Origin: JBDSZL01 sp039925145
GTDB taxonomy: Bacteria > Acidobacteriota > Vicinamibacteria > Vicinamibacterales > SCN-69-37
Assembly: GCA_039925145.1 (NCBI GenBank)
Contig: JBDSZL010000049.1
Coordinates: forward strand, 1-59,825
Length of the DNA stretch: 59,825 nucleotides
Direction of reading: 5' to 3'
Shown: positions 1 through 8,499 of the stretch, in pieces
How positions within the stretch are numbered: the first letter of the stretch is position 1
How the letters are laid out: the number at the start of each line of letters is the position of its first letter
Position numbers and translations under genes: made by a program
Notes under the pieces: generated by a model
The model's database searches: none
Told to the model about the DNA's origin: nothing
The model's input: only the letters and a program-made list of their open reading frames with translations

Positions 1-2
1 AC

Positions 3-80
3 AACGACGGGAACGCCCTCATCACCAGAGACGGTACGCGTGGCCTCCGCGTCGTACAAGCGGAATCTCACTCGCGAAGG
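3..80 (+). pseudogene. Possible C-terminal remnant of a Gfo/Idh/MocA-type oxidoreductase
   Basis: The frame from base 3 reads NDGNALITRDGTRGLRVVQA, which resembles the loosely conserved tail of Gfo/Idh/MocA sugar oxidoreductases (a GxxGLRALxVVxA-like pattern). No normal stop follows in this frame; it runs on into the antisense-like frame of the next gene, so the end looks degraded or frameshifted. The window edge hides the rest. Such oxidoreductases commonly sit beside DUF1080 and sugar isomerase genes, which fits the following cluster. The assignment rests on a short stretch and is weak. Confidence 0.22.
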
Positions 81-166
81 TACTTACTCGCCGCTGGCGC
101 GCCGTACCCCAAAACCGTTAAGCACCCCGTCACGACGATCGCGCACCAGGTCGGTTGGTTCACGGA

Positions 167-172
167 TATAAT
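167..172 (+). promoter_or_regulatory. Candidate -10 box for the cytochrome/PQQ cluster
   Basis: A perfect TATAAT lies 65 bp before the preferred start of the cytochrome c gene. No convincing -35 hexamer is visible 16-18 bp upstream, so the promoter would be weak or activator dependent. It is the only consensus -10 between the upstream remnant and the first gene. Confidence 0.35.
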
Positions 173-237
173 CCCCGCTCCGCGACAATCGTCAACGTGT
201 ACGTCAGGCCGTCGTGCCAGCGACCAGGGAGGCCGTG

Positions 238-1149
238 GTGAGCAAGAGAGCGTGGATCGGGAGCGTCACAATCATCGTGACGATGGGGGTCACGATGGGC
301 GCGAGCCAGAATGCGCCGGCCCAGGGCGGCGGCGCTGGAGGCGGACGCCGCGGAGCGCCGCCTCCGGCGGGCACGCCGCCGACGAGACCGCAGGTCGCAA
401 GCAATCCAGTCGTAGATACCGCGGCGCACGATCGAGGGCGGGCGCTCTGGTCACGCGAATGCATCAGCTGCCACGGCACTCAGGCCAGAGGGTCCGATAC
501 AGGTCCGAATATCATTCGGAGCCGGACCGCCAACTTCGATCGATCGGCCGCGACGGCGGGCAGCGTGCTCGGACCGTTCCTGAAGTCGGGCCACCCGACG
601 CAGAGTGGTACGCCGAGTACCAGTTTCACACCGGGCGAAGTGGTGGACCTTGCCAATTTTCTGAGGCAGCGCGTGAACGACACGATGCGTTCATCGGCGA
701 CCTTCACCGCGGGAAATGTGCTCGTCGGGGATGCGGCAGCCGGTGAGGCGTACTTCAAAGGCGCTGGCAAGTGCGCGACCTGCCATACCGCGACGCGCAA
801 CCTCGCGGGCATTGCGACGCGCATCCCCGCGCCCGTCGACTTGCAACAACGCATGCTGTTCCCGAGCGGGGGCGGCCGCCGTGGTGCCCTGTCTGCCACG
901 CCGAATCCAAATGCCATCACGGCGACGATCACTCCGGCCACCGGTCAGGCCGTGTCGGGAGTGCTGGTCGAACAAAGCGATTTCCATGTCACCCTGCGAC
1001 TCGCCGACGGCAGCATCCGCGTCGTGCGCCGGGCGCCGGGTGTCAAAGTCGTGATTACCAATCCCCTGCAGGCGCATGTCGACATGCTCGATGTGGTCAG
1101 CGACAAGCAGATTCACGATCTCGTCGCGTACCTGGAGACAATGAAATGA
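238..1149 (+). CDS. Secreted diheme c-type cytochrome
   Basis: This is a periplasmic electron carrier with two covalent heme sites, CISCH at about residues 75-79 and CATCH at about 179-183. The GTG at 238 is preferred because GGGAGG lies about 5 bp upstream and the product then opens with MSKRAW and a hydrophobic signal segment. An in-frame GTG at 214 is possible. After the signal comes a Gly/Arg/Pro-rich linker (about residues 28-50). The C-terminal part contains a DG-S/R-VVRR strand pattern as in cytochromes paired with membrane-bound dehydrogenases. The stop overlaps the next start by ATGA, so the PQQ propeller downstream is its probable electron donor (inference). Confidence 0.88.
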   Translation: MSKRAWIGSVTIIVTMGVTMGASQNAPAQGGGAGGGRRGAPPPAGTPPTRPQVASNPVVDTAAHDRGRALWSRECISCHGTQARGSDTGPNIIRSRTANFDRSAATAGSVLGPFLKSGHPTQSGTPSTSFTPGEVVDLANFLRQRVNDTMRSSATFTAGNVLVGDAAAGEAYFKGAGKCATCHTATRNLAGIATRIPAPVDLQQRMLFPSGGGRRGALSATPNPNAITATITPATGQAVSGVLVEQSDFHVTLRLADGSIRVVRRAPGVKVVITNPLQAHVDMLDVVSDKQIHDLVAYLETMK

Positions 1150-2714
1150 AGCGGGTAGCAGTCCTTGTTGCGGTTGTTCTCCTTGGCGTCGCCGCCCTTG
1201 CACAGCAGCCGACGCTGACCAGTCAGCAGATTGCCAATCCATCACCATCGTCATGGCCCACTTACAACGGTGACTACTCCGGACGTCGCTTCAGTTCACT
1301 CGCGAAGATTACTGACAAGAACGTCAAGCACCTCAGCCTCGCATGGCTCTACGACATGGCGGGCGGGGGGGGCATCAAGGCCACGCCCCTGCAGGTGAAC
1401 GGAGTGCTGTACGTCACCACTCCGGATAATGCCTATGCGGTCGAGGCCAGAACGGGCCGGGAACTCTGGCACTACACGTGGACGCGGAACCGCGGGGGTC
1501 TCCACATCGGCAATCGCGGCGCGGCAATTCTCGGTGATTCGCTGTACTTCCTGACACCCGACTGCAGCCTCGTGTCGCTGGACGTGAAGACCGGCCGCGA
1601 GCAGTGGTTCAAGGAAATCTGCTCGGTCGAACTCATGTACTACGGCTCGGTGGCGCCCGTCATCGTGAAGGACAAGATCATCGTCGGCGTCAGTGGCGAC
1701 GATCTCGATCAGCCCGCCTATCTGGACGCGCGAAATCCACTGAATGGCGAGCAGATCTGGCGCTGGTATGTCACGCCGCAGAGCAAGGACGATCCGGGCA
1801 TCGAGACGTGGCCTAATCTCGACATGGCGAAGAACGGCGGCGGCATGACCTGGCAGCCGGTGACCTACGATCCGCAACTCAACCTGATCTACGTGACCAC
1901 CGGGAATCCTCAGCCGGTCGTCGCCTTCAAGAACCGCGAGGGCGCGAACCTGTTCACGGCCTCCATCGTGGCGCTCAACGCGGACACGGGGAAGATGGTG
2001 TGGTATTTCCAGGCCTCACCCCAGGACACGCACGACTGGGACGCGACACAGGCCGCCGTGCTGATTGACGGCACCATCAACGGCCAGCCGCGGAAACTGC
2101 TGGCGCAAGCGTCGAGGAACGGCAAGTTCTTCGTGCTCGATCGCACGAACGGCAAGGCCATCGTCTCCACCGAATACATCAAAACGAACTGGTCGCTCGG
2201 CGTCGATGAGAAGACCGGCCAGCCGATTCCGAATCCCGAAAAGCGGCCGCAGGTGGCGGGTGTGCTCGTTACGCCTGATCAGAGTGGCGCCACGAACTGG
2301 TTCGCGCCCAGCTTCAGTCCAGCGACCGGGCTCTTCTATGTCAATGCGAACAGGGCCTTCAGCGTCTGGTACATCTATGACCCCAGTGACAATCCGATGG
2401 GATGGGGTGGCACCGATCGCGGTGGATACGCCGAACAACCGCAGTTGAAAGCCATCGACTACCGCACTGGCCGGATTCGCTGGAGCATCCCGCGCTACGG
2501 CGGAAACTCGGGCTTGCTCAGCACCGCGGGTAACGTGCTGTTCGGATCGGGCGCGCAAGGTCTCGCGGCCTATAACGCAACGACCGGCGAGGCCCTCTGG
2601 AATTCGCGGGTCGGTGGTGTGACGAACGGCCCGATCACGTACGAACTCGATGGTTTGCAGTACGTCGTCGCTGGCGCCGGAGCGAGGATTGCCGCGTTCG
2701 TGTTGAACGAGTAG
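1146..2714 (+). CDS. PQQ-dependent dehydrogenase-like beta-propeller (quinoprotein), secreted
   Basis: The 522-residue protein has a short signal peptide ending near LAQQ (about residue 18), followed by quinoprotein propeller blades. Family signatures visible include GGGMTWQPVTYD, VTTGNPQP, a W-x3-Q-x2-P-x-D-x-HDWD tryptophan-docking block, and SRNGKFFVLDR. Members oxidise alcohols or sugars with PQQ and pass electrons to cytochrome c. The start was chosen at 1146 because it overlaps the cytochrome stop (ATGA) and begins the signal peptide; the frame is open further upstream only as a shadow. The substrate cannot be read from sequence, but DUF1080 neighbours suggest a glycoside or sugar. Confidence 0.87.
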   Translation: MKRVAVLVAVVLLGVAALAQQPTLTSQQIANPSPSSWPTYNGDYSGRRFSSLAKITDKNVKHLSLAWLYDMAGGGGIKATPLQVNGVLYVTTPDNAYAVEARTGRELWHYTWTRNRGGLHIGNRGAAILGDSLYFLTPDCSLVSLDVKTGREQWFKEICSVELMYYGSVAPVIVKDKIIVGVSGDDLDQPAYLDARNPLNGEQIWRWYVTPQSKDDPGIETWPNLDMAKNGGGMTWQPVTYDPQLNLIYVTTGNPQPVVAFKNREGANLFTASIVALNADTGKMVWYFQASPQDTHDWDATQAAVLIDGTINGQPRKLLAQASRNGKFFVLDRTNGKAIVSTEYIKTNWSLGVDEKTGQPIPNPEKRPQVAGVLVTPDQSGATNWFAPSFSPATGLFYVNANRAFSVWYIYDPSDNPMGWGGTDRGGYAEQPQLKAIDYRTGRIRWSIPRYGGNSGLLSTAGNVLFGSGAQGLAAYNATTGEALWNSRVGGVTNGPITYELDGLQYVVAGAGARIAAFVLNE

Positions 2715-3036
2715 ATCGGATGAGAGGCCTCATTATAGGACTCCGCACCTGATCGACGTACTTTCCTTCACACAAAAGCGAACTTTAGAAGATTTTACCA
2801 AACGAGGCAGACATTTTGCGCCAGTACCATCTACAATGCGCAGCTGTCGAACGGAACACTCAGTCCGGACCGCTCTTTGCCGAAGAACGCCGGCTTCGGC
2901 GTGGCCAGTCAGTTTCAGGCCCCTCGGAGCCTTCAGGCTCAGGTCCGGTTCTCCTTCTGACGCACGTCACACGTCGCAGGGGCGAGGCATGTCCTCGTCC
3001 CTGCGAACCCAGCTCCTTTTTCCTGAAGGTTCACTC
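2715..3036. other. Intergenic region, 322 bp, with a possible promoter
   Basis: No gene is visible. The first 110 bases include a relatively AT-rich stretch (about 2760-2815), unusual for this GC-rich window. A TACAAT at 2832-2837 with GACA-containing CAGACA at 2808-2813 (18 bp spacer) is a possible promoter for the DUF1080 gene. A short ATGAG/CTCAT stem lies just after the preceding stop but lacks a T-tract, so it is not a convincing terminator. Confidence 0.35.
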
Positions 3037-4287
3037 ATGCAGAAAGTCACGCGATTCTCGGCAGCTCTGATTGTCATTGGCCTCAGTACGATCGCCGTCC
3101 TCGCACAGCGGGGGCCGGCTCCGTCGGCCCAGGCACAACCCGCCCCAGCGCAAGGTGCTGGTCGCGGCGGCGGAGGAGGGGCGGCTGTGGTCTTCACTCC
3201 CGCTCAGTTGATGGCGTTGGGTGCGATCGCGGTGCCTCAGCCGCTGATTCAAGCCGTCACCGATGCCCGAAACGATCTTGCCCGGGCGAGTCTCACCCTG
3301 CCTGTGGACACGGCCGCGATTCGAGCCAAGACCGATGTTCTCGTCAAGGCGGAAACGGCGCTGGCCGTCGAGCGCGCCAGTCAGTTCGCTCGCGCTGGCG
3401 GGCCATCACTCGGCCTCACGCCGGAGCAGGTCGCGTCGATTGTCGCCGGTAACGGTCTGCCGAGAGGCGGGCTCTCATCGCCCGGGGGCACGCTCGCCGC
3501 TGACGACTACACGGGGTTCACCAAGATCTTCGACGGAAAGACCTTCACCGGCTGGAGCGGCGAAACGGACGGCTGGATCATCGGCGACGACGCTCTGCAG
3601 TTCAGCGTTCAGCGTCTCCCGGGGCAGCACCACGTTCATTTCATCGGTGTGGCCGGCGTCAGCCCGATCCTGAAGGATTTCGACTTCAAGGTTGAGATGC
3701 GGGTCGCCCAGCCGGGCAACTACAACGGAGGCATCCAGTATCGCAGCCGGCTGCTTAGCGCCGCCCACAGCGCGGACGGCAAGGCCCGAGCGATGTACGA
3801 CCCGGCGACGATTGCTGATCCGCTCGGCAAGATGTTTCCTGCAAACATTACGACCCTCGCCGCTGCGACTCAGGCCGGCCTGGTCCCGGCCGGGGCTGGC
3901 AATCCGTGGCAGGTCAGCGGGTACCAGCTAGACATCACGCCTGGCTTCGGAGGCATCGGGTCTCTTTACGAGGGTCAGGGACGTGGCGTGATCGTCAACG
4001 GCGGTGAGTTCGTCCAGCTGTACCCCAACGGGCTCAAGTTCGTCATCGGCCGGGCCGCGGAGAACGCGCCACAGTACAACAAGCCGCAGGGCGAGTGGAA
4101 CCAACTCGAAGTCATCGCCCGCGGCAACACGCTGGTGCATATGGTCAACGGTCACGTTGTTGCCATCGCGATAGACGATGATCCGGTCCGTCGAGCGTAT
4201 CAGGGCATGCTCTCGCTGCAGTGCGAAGGCGGCGAGATCTGGTATCGGAACATCTACTTGAAACACCTGGAGCCCATCGTCAAATGA
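3037..4287 (+). CDS. Secreted DUF1080 (3-keto-glycoside hydrolase/lyase family) protein with N-terminal LTPEQ helical module
   Basis: The 416-residue protein has a signal peptide ending at about VLAQ (residue 24) and a Gly/Arg-rich linker (about 40-48). A helical region (about 52-140) carries an LTPEQ motif at 127-131. A DUF1080 jellyroll domain follows from about 158, with the hallmarks YTGFTKIFDGKTFTGWSG and GNYNGGIQYRSR. DUF1080 proteins act on 3-keto-glycosides by hydrolysis or elimination. ATG 3037 follows a GAAGG-type ribosome site; the frame extends upstream to 2836 without signal-like sequence. It overlaps the next gene by ATGA. The helical module resembles most of that next protein. 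Confidence 0.85.
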   Translation: MQKVTRFSAALIVIGLSTIAVLAQRGPAPSAQAQPAPAQGAGRGGGGGAAVVFTPAQLMALGAIAVPQPLIQAVTDARNDLARASLTLPVDTAAIRAKTDVLVKAETALAVERASQFARAGGPSLGLTPEQVASIVAGNGLPRGGLSSPGGTLAADDYTGFTKIFDGKTFTGWSGETDGWIIGDDALQFSVQRLPGQHHVHFIGVAGVSPILKDFDFKVEMRVAQPGNYNGGIQYRSRLLSAAHSADGKARAMYDPATIADPLGKMFPANITTLAAATQAGLVPAGAGNPWQVSGYQLDITPGFGGIGSLYEGQGRGVIVNGGEFVQLYPNGLKFVIGRAAENAPQYNKPQGEWNQLEVIARGNTLVHMVNGHVVAIAIDDDPVRRAYQGMLSLQCEGGEIWYRNIYLKHLEPIVK

Positions 4288-4769
4288 AAACCATGACTTC
4301 AAACAGATTCCTCCTCTCCGCGGCTGTTATCGGACTGGCGGTCTCGCTGCCGCCAGCGTTCGCACAGACTCCGGCCCCGCCGTCGGCGGCGGGACAGACT
4401 CCGGCCGGTGGAGGTGGCCGCGGGGGTGCGGGACGTGGCGGTGGTCTGCCCGACGCCACACCCGAGCAGACGCAGGCCCTCACGGACATGATGGAGGCCT
4501 TAGCCCCGCAGATCGCAGCCGCAACGACAGCTCGGGCTGAACTCGGCTCGGTGGCACTGTCGTCAGCGGGCCGTGGGGCGGGCATCAACGCGGCGGCGGA
4601 GAAACTCCGGACTGCGGAAATCGCACTGGCCACGGCGCGCGCGCAGGCGCTCCTGAAGCTCCAGAGCGGGCCGAACAAACTGACTCCCGAACAACTCAAC
4701 GCGCTGATTGCGGCCGGCGGGAATCTGGGTGGCGGCCGGGGAGGCGCAGGTCGAGGCCGCGGCAATTGA
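4284..4769 (+). CDS. Small secreted helical protein with LTPEQ motif and Gly/Arg-rich ends
   Basis: The 161-residue product begins with a signal peptide cut near AFAQ (residue 28). It then has a Gly/Arg-rich linker (about 42-54), two predicted helices (about 60-92 and 100-125), an LTPEQ motif at 133-137, and a second Gly/Arg-rich tail (about 148-160). The middle is clearly similar to residues 65-140 of the preceding DUF1080 protein, including the AEK/AET...ALA..RA helix and the LTPEQ-x2-x2-I-x-A-G end. LTxxQ motifs occur in the Spy/CpxP periplasmic family, so a chaperone or sensor-like role is possible but unproven. ATGA coupling upstream points to joint expression. Confidence 0.7.
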   Translation: MKTMTSNRFLLSAAVIGLAVSLPPAFAQTPAPPSAAGQTPAGGGGRGGAGRGGGLPDATPEQTQALTDMMEALAPQIAAATTARAELGSVALSSAGRGAGINAAAEKLRTAEIALATARAQALLKLQSGPNKLTPEQLNALIAAGGNLGGGRGGAGRGRGN

Positions 4770-4798
4770 TACCGGCGCGAGTTGGTGTGAGAGTCGAC

Positions 4799-6697
4799 AT
4801 GAATTCGAAAGTGAAACGCCTGAGGTTGGGGGTTATCGCGGCCGCGATCGCAAGCAGTATCGCGACGGGGATCACCAGTCCCATCTTGTTCGGTCAACAG
4901 GGAACGCCCGCTCCCGCACTGGGAGGAAACCCGCCGGCCCCGCAGACTCCTGGCGCTGTCCAGGGACCGCCGCCTCCGGGTGGGGCCGGTGGCGTGGGCG
5001 CCGCGCCGGCACGCGGCGGCGGCGGTGGTCGGGCCGTTACTGTTGCGGATTGGCCGACCTACGGACATGACCCACAACGAACGAATTGGGCGTTCGAGGA
5101 AACGCGGATCAGTCCGGACTCGGTCGCACAAATGAAGCTCGAGTGGAAGACGAAGCTCGAAAGCGAGCCGTACAGCCTGTACAACCTCGTGCCGCCGATT
5201 GTCGCGAGTGGCATTTCCACCACCAAGGGGTCGAGGACGGTGGTGTATACCGTCGGCGTCACAGGAACGGTGTTCGCCGTCGATGCGGAAACCGGCGAAC
5301 TGCTGTGGAGCCGAAAAATCGCCACTCGTGTGACGCCGGTTAACGGCGGCTTCCAAGGCGGCATGTTGTGCCCCAATGGGCCCACAGGATCGCCGGTCGC
5401 CGATAAGAGTACGAACACCTTGTATGTGATCGGGCAGAACGGGCAGCTGTACGGTCTCGATCTCGGCAGCGGCGACGTCCGGTACGGACCGGTCCAGTTC
5501 GTGGCCCCGTTCTCGAAGAATGGCAGCCTCAACCTCGTCCAAGGCACGGTCTACACGACGCTGGCGCAAGGGTGCGGCGAAGGGACGTCGGGTTTCTACG
5601 CAATCGACGTCCGCGATCGGCGAAACCCCGTCATTCGACAGGGATTGACTTCGGGCGGCACACCAGGCGGGCCCTGGGGCCGAGGCGGGGCCGTGATCGG
5701 CACCAACGGCCGCGCGTATGGCGGCACAGCCGATGGCGATTTCGATCCGCAGAACGGCGTGTACTCCAATGCCGTCGTGGCCGTTTCGACCGAAACGCTA
5801 CACGTCATCGACTATCACCTCCCGGTCAACTGGCGGTACATCCGCGGCCGCGACCTGGATCTCGGTTCCACCAGCCCCGTCGTCTTCGGTTGGAAGAATC
5901 GATACCTTGTGGCACATGGGTCGAAAGAGAGCGTTATCTACCTCATGGACGCGGCCGATTTGGGGGGAGCCGATCATCAGACGGCGCTCTACGCCACTCC
6001 CCGACTCGGCAACGACGAGCAGGCCTGCTGCACCGGTCTGGGCATCTGGGGAGCATTGACGATGACCCGGGACGCGGAGGGGTCGACATATGTCCTCGCC
6101 CCAATGGGCGGTCCCCCTGCGAAGGCTGGGATCAAGTTTCCTCTCACCAATGGAGCGGTGACGCACGGCAGCGTCATGGCGTTGAAAGTCGTCGCGGACG
6201 CGAAGACGGGTGACCCGATGCTCGAGCCTCAGTGGATTTCTCGTGACCTCGACATGCCGGACGCCATCGTCAGTGCCAACGGCGTCATCTTCGCCCTTTC
6301 GAGCGGTTCCAATGAGTCGCAGCGAGGCGGGGATCAACTCCGCATGTCGACGAATCATCCGGCGACGCTGCACGCGTTGGACTTGAAGACGGGGCGCGAG
6401 CTGTGGAACAGTTGCAGCGCGATCGAGTCCTGGATGCACTTCAGCGGGCTCGCCGTGTCGAATGGCGCTGTGTTCGTCGGCGACCATGCGGGCAATCTGT
6501 ACCGGTTTGGGGGAATTCAGGCCGCTGCCCGGGGTCGCGGCGCGGCCGCTCCCACGCCTGCACCGCCTGGCGCAGGCGCCGCGCCGGCCCCTGGTCGCGG
6601 ACCCCTGGCCGTTGCCGGCCGGGGGGCTGCTGCTGGCCGTGGTGCCGCTGCTCCCGAGCCGACGGCGCCAACGTGGGCTGGCTGTGGGGGTCGTTGA
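4799..6697 (+). CDS. Second secreted PQQ-binding-like beta-propeller protein
   Basis: The 632-residue protein starts with a signal peptide (MNSKVKRLRLGV..., ending near FGQQ), then a Pro/Gly/Arg-rich linker (about 35-80). The propeller begins with WPTYGHDPQRTNWAF, typical of PQQ/PQQ-like domains. An adjacent Cys pair sits at about residues 410-411 (ACCTG). The C-terminal 55 residues are an Ala/Gly/Pro/Arg low-complexity tail. ATG 4799 gives the cleanest signal peptide; a TTG at 4766 overlapping the previous stop is an alternative. It is less close to classical methanol or alcohol dehydrogenases than the first propeller, so it could be a non-enzymatic PQQ-like fold. Confidence 0.8.
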   Translation: MNSKVKRLRLGVIAAAIASSIATGITSPILFGQQGTPAPALGGNPPAPQTPGAVQGPPPPGGAGGVGAAPARGGGGGRAVTVADWPTYGHDPQRTNWAFEETRISPDSVAQMKLEWKTKLESEPYSLYNLVPPIVASGISTTKGSRTVVYTVGVTGTVFAVDAETGELLWSRKIATRVTPVNGGFQGGMLCPNGPTGSPVADKSTNTLYVIGQNGQLYGLDLGSGDVRYGPVQFVAPFSKNGSLNLVQGTVYTTLAQGCGEGTSGFYAIDVRDRRNPVIRQGLTSGGTPGGPWGRGGAVIGTNGRAYGGTADGDFDPQNGVYSNAVVAVSTETLHVIDYHLPVNWRYIRGRDLDLGSTSPVVFGWKNRYLVAHGSKESVIYLMDAADLGGADHQTALYATPRLGNDEQACCTGLGIWGALTMTRDAEGSTYVLAPMGGPPAKAGIKFPLTNGAVTHGSVMALKVVADAKTGDPMLEPQWISRDLDMPDAIVSANGVIFALSSGSNESQRGGDQLRMSTNHPATLHALDLKTGRELWNSCSAIESWMHFSGLAVSNGAVFVGDHAGNLYRFGGIQAAARGRGAAAPTPAPPGAGAAPAPGRGPLAVAGRGAAAGRGAAAPEPTAPTWAGCGGR

Positions 6698-6724
6698 ACG
6701 TCGGTCAGGGTCCAGAGGAACGAA

Positions 6725-7579
6725 ATGAAGCTGAAATTCGGCGTGAACGCGTGGGTCTGGACGTCGCCAGTTACGACCGCAGATCTAGAAAAGCTGGCGC
6801 CGCACGTGCGCACGCTTGGATTCGACTGGATTGAGATCCCGCTCGAACAAGTCTCGGATATCGATCCGGTACGGGTCGCACAGATCCTCGCGAGGGAGGA
6901 GTTGGGCGTCAGCGTCTGTGCGGCGATGGGGCCAGACCGTGACCTGATACATCCGGACCCGGCCGTTCGGGACACGGGGATGCAGTACATCCGAGACGCG
7001 GTCGACGTCGCGGCGGCGCTAGGGGCGACGTCCCTCGTTGGGCCAATGTACTCGTCGGTTGGCCGGGCGTGGCAACAGACGTCCGTCGAACGCCAGAGCG
7101 ACGAGGCGCTCCTAGTCGAGCAGTACCGTTCGCTTTGCGAGCACGCGGCTCTCCGCAACGTCGTGCTGTGCATCGAGCCGCTCAACCGGTTCGAGACGAG
7201 TTTTCTGAACCTCACCGCGCAGGCCGTGGATATTGTCGACCGGGTCAACCATCCGCACTGCCAGATCATGATCGACACGTTCCACGCCAACATCGAAGAG
7301 AAATCGACTGCGGCGGCAATCCGGGCGGCGGGCCGCCGTCTTCACCACGTGCACGCGTGTGAGAACGATCGTGGTGCGCCGGGATCCGGCAATGTGGCAT
7401 GGGGCGAGGTCGCGACCGCGTTGCGCGACATCGACTACGAGGGCGCGATCGTCATCGAGTCGTTCACGAACAAGGTCAAGAGCATCGCGCGCGCCGCCGC
7501 GATCTGGCGGCCGCTTGCTGCGACGCAGGACGATCTGGCGCGCGATGGCCTGACCTTCCTGCGCCAACTGATGGCGTGA
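6725..7579 (+). CDS. Sugar phosphate isomerase/epimerase (TIM-barrel, tagatose/psicose 3-epimerase-like)
   Basis: The 284-residue protein lacks a signal peptide, so it should be cytoplasmic, unlike its neighbours. It opens MKLKFGVNAWVWTSP and has the metal-site strands of the xylose isomerase-like/AP endonuclease 2 fold: ...LCIEPLNRFETSFLN, ...IMIDTFHANIEE, HHVHACENDRGAPGSG and ...AIVIESF. The pattern E...D-x2-H...H-x-H...E matches D-psicose/tagatose epimerases. AGAGGA precedes ATG 6725. Related barrels have been linked to 3-keto-sugar isomerisation or elimination, which fits the DUF1080 neighbours. The exact substrate is unknown. Confidence 0.85.
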   Translation: MKLKFGVNAWVWTSPVTTADLEKLAPHVRTLGFDWIEIPLEQVSDIDPVRVAQILAREELGVSVCAAMGPDRDLIHPDPAVRDTGMQYIRDAVDVAAALGATSLVGPMYSSVGRAWQQTSVERQSDEALLVEQYRSLCEHAALRNVVLCIEPLNRFETSFLNLTAQAVDIVDRVNHPHCQIMIDTFHANIEEKSTAAAIRAAGRRLHHVHACENDRGAPGSGNVAWGEVATALRDIDYEGAIVIESFTNKVKSIARAAAIWRPLAATQDDLARDGLTFLRQLMA

Positions 7580-7641
7580 GCCGTCGTGATTCGCGAGCCC
7601 GCTGAGGAGTCGACGGGCCCTCATGATTTCGAGGAGACACC

Positions 7642-8487
7642 ATGACACTGGGCCGCCGTACGCTTGCATTGCTCGCACTCGTCTCGATCACGGTCATCAG
7701 CCGGGAGCTCGTCGCGGGCCCCCAGGCCGGACCGCCGGCCACTCAGTCGACCGGCTCCACGCCGCAAGCCGGCGGCGCTGTTCAAGGACGCGGGGGACGC
7801 GGCGGGGGCGGGCTCTACCCGCAGACGGAACCAGACGATGTCGCCGGCTTCGTGCCAATTTTTGATGGGCGCACACTGGACGGCTGGGATGGAGACCCGA
7901 GGTTCTGGCGCGTCGCTGACGGGGTGATCGTCGGCGAGAGTACGCCTGATCGCGTGGTCACGCTCAATAACTTTCTGATTTGGCGCGGCGGCATGGTCCG
8001 CGACTTCGAGCTCAAGGTCGATTTCCGGCTGAATGGAGCCAACAGCGGCGTCCAGTACCGAAGCATCGAGGTGCCGTCGATCGGCAAATGGGTGCTGAAG
8101 GGTTATCAGGCGGATATCGATTTCTCAGCGGGGTTCGTGGGCAATGTCCACGAGGAGCGAGGCCGCTCACCGGCGGGCGAGGGCCATGTCGTGCTCTCCC
8201 GGCGTGGCGAGATGACCCGGGTCACCGATGGACCGCACTACAAGGCGGTCGCGCGGATTGCGGATCCGACGTTGCTCCGCGGCGTCATGAACATCAACGG
8301 CTGGAACCAGTTTCACATCATTGCGCGCGGGCCGGTATTAATGCAGATCATGAACGGTCAGCTAATGGCTGTGGCGATCGACGAGGACGCCAAGCACGCG
8401 CCCACGGAGGGCTTGCTCGGTTTTCAGATGCACACGGGACCGCCGTTCAAGGTCGAGTATCGGAACGTGATGTTGCGAAAGATCTAG
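7642..8487 (+). CDS. Second secreted DUF1080 (3-keto-glycoside hydrolase/lyase family) protein
   Basis: The 281-residue protein has a signal peptide (MTLGRRTLALLALVSITVIS), a Gly/Arg-rich linker at about 48-58, and a single DUF1080 domain. Visible landmarks are FVPIFDGRTLDGWDGD, the NSGVQYRS strand, and IMNGQLMAVAIDED near the end. It lacks the LTPEQ helical module of the paralogue at 3037. The ribosome site GAGGAG lies about 7 bp before ATG 7642. It closes the sugar cluster, and the two paralogues may act on different anomers or chain lengths (inference). Confidence 0.85.
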   Translation: MTLGRRTLALLALVSITVISRELVAGPQAGPPATQSTGSTPQAGGAVQGRGGRGGGGLYPQTEPDDVAGFVPIFDGRTLDGWDGDPRFWRVADGVIVGESTPDRVVTLNNFLIWRGGMVRDFELKVDFRLNGANSGVQYRSIEVPSIGKWVLKGYQADIDFSAGFVGNVHEERGRSPAGEGHVVLSRRGEMTRVTDGPHYKAVARIADPTLLRGVMNINGWNQFHIIARGPVLMQIMNGQLMAVAIDEDAKHAPTEGLLGFQMHTGPPFKVEYRNVMLRKI

Positions 8488-8499
8488 TTACGGTGCATC

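Noticed and set aside
2715..2745. Intrinsic terminator after the first PQQ propeller
   Set aside because: The ATGAG/CTCAT stem is only 5 bp and no T-tract follows.
4280..5569. 429-codon open frame on the minus strand
   Set aside because: Antisense to the small LTPEQ gene and the second propeller; Pro/Arg-rich shadow of the Gly/Arg linkers.
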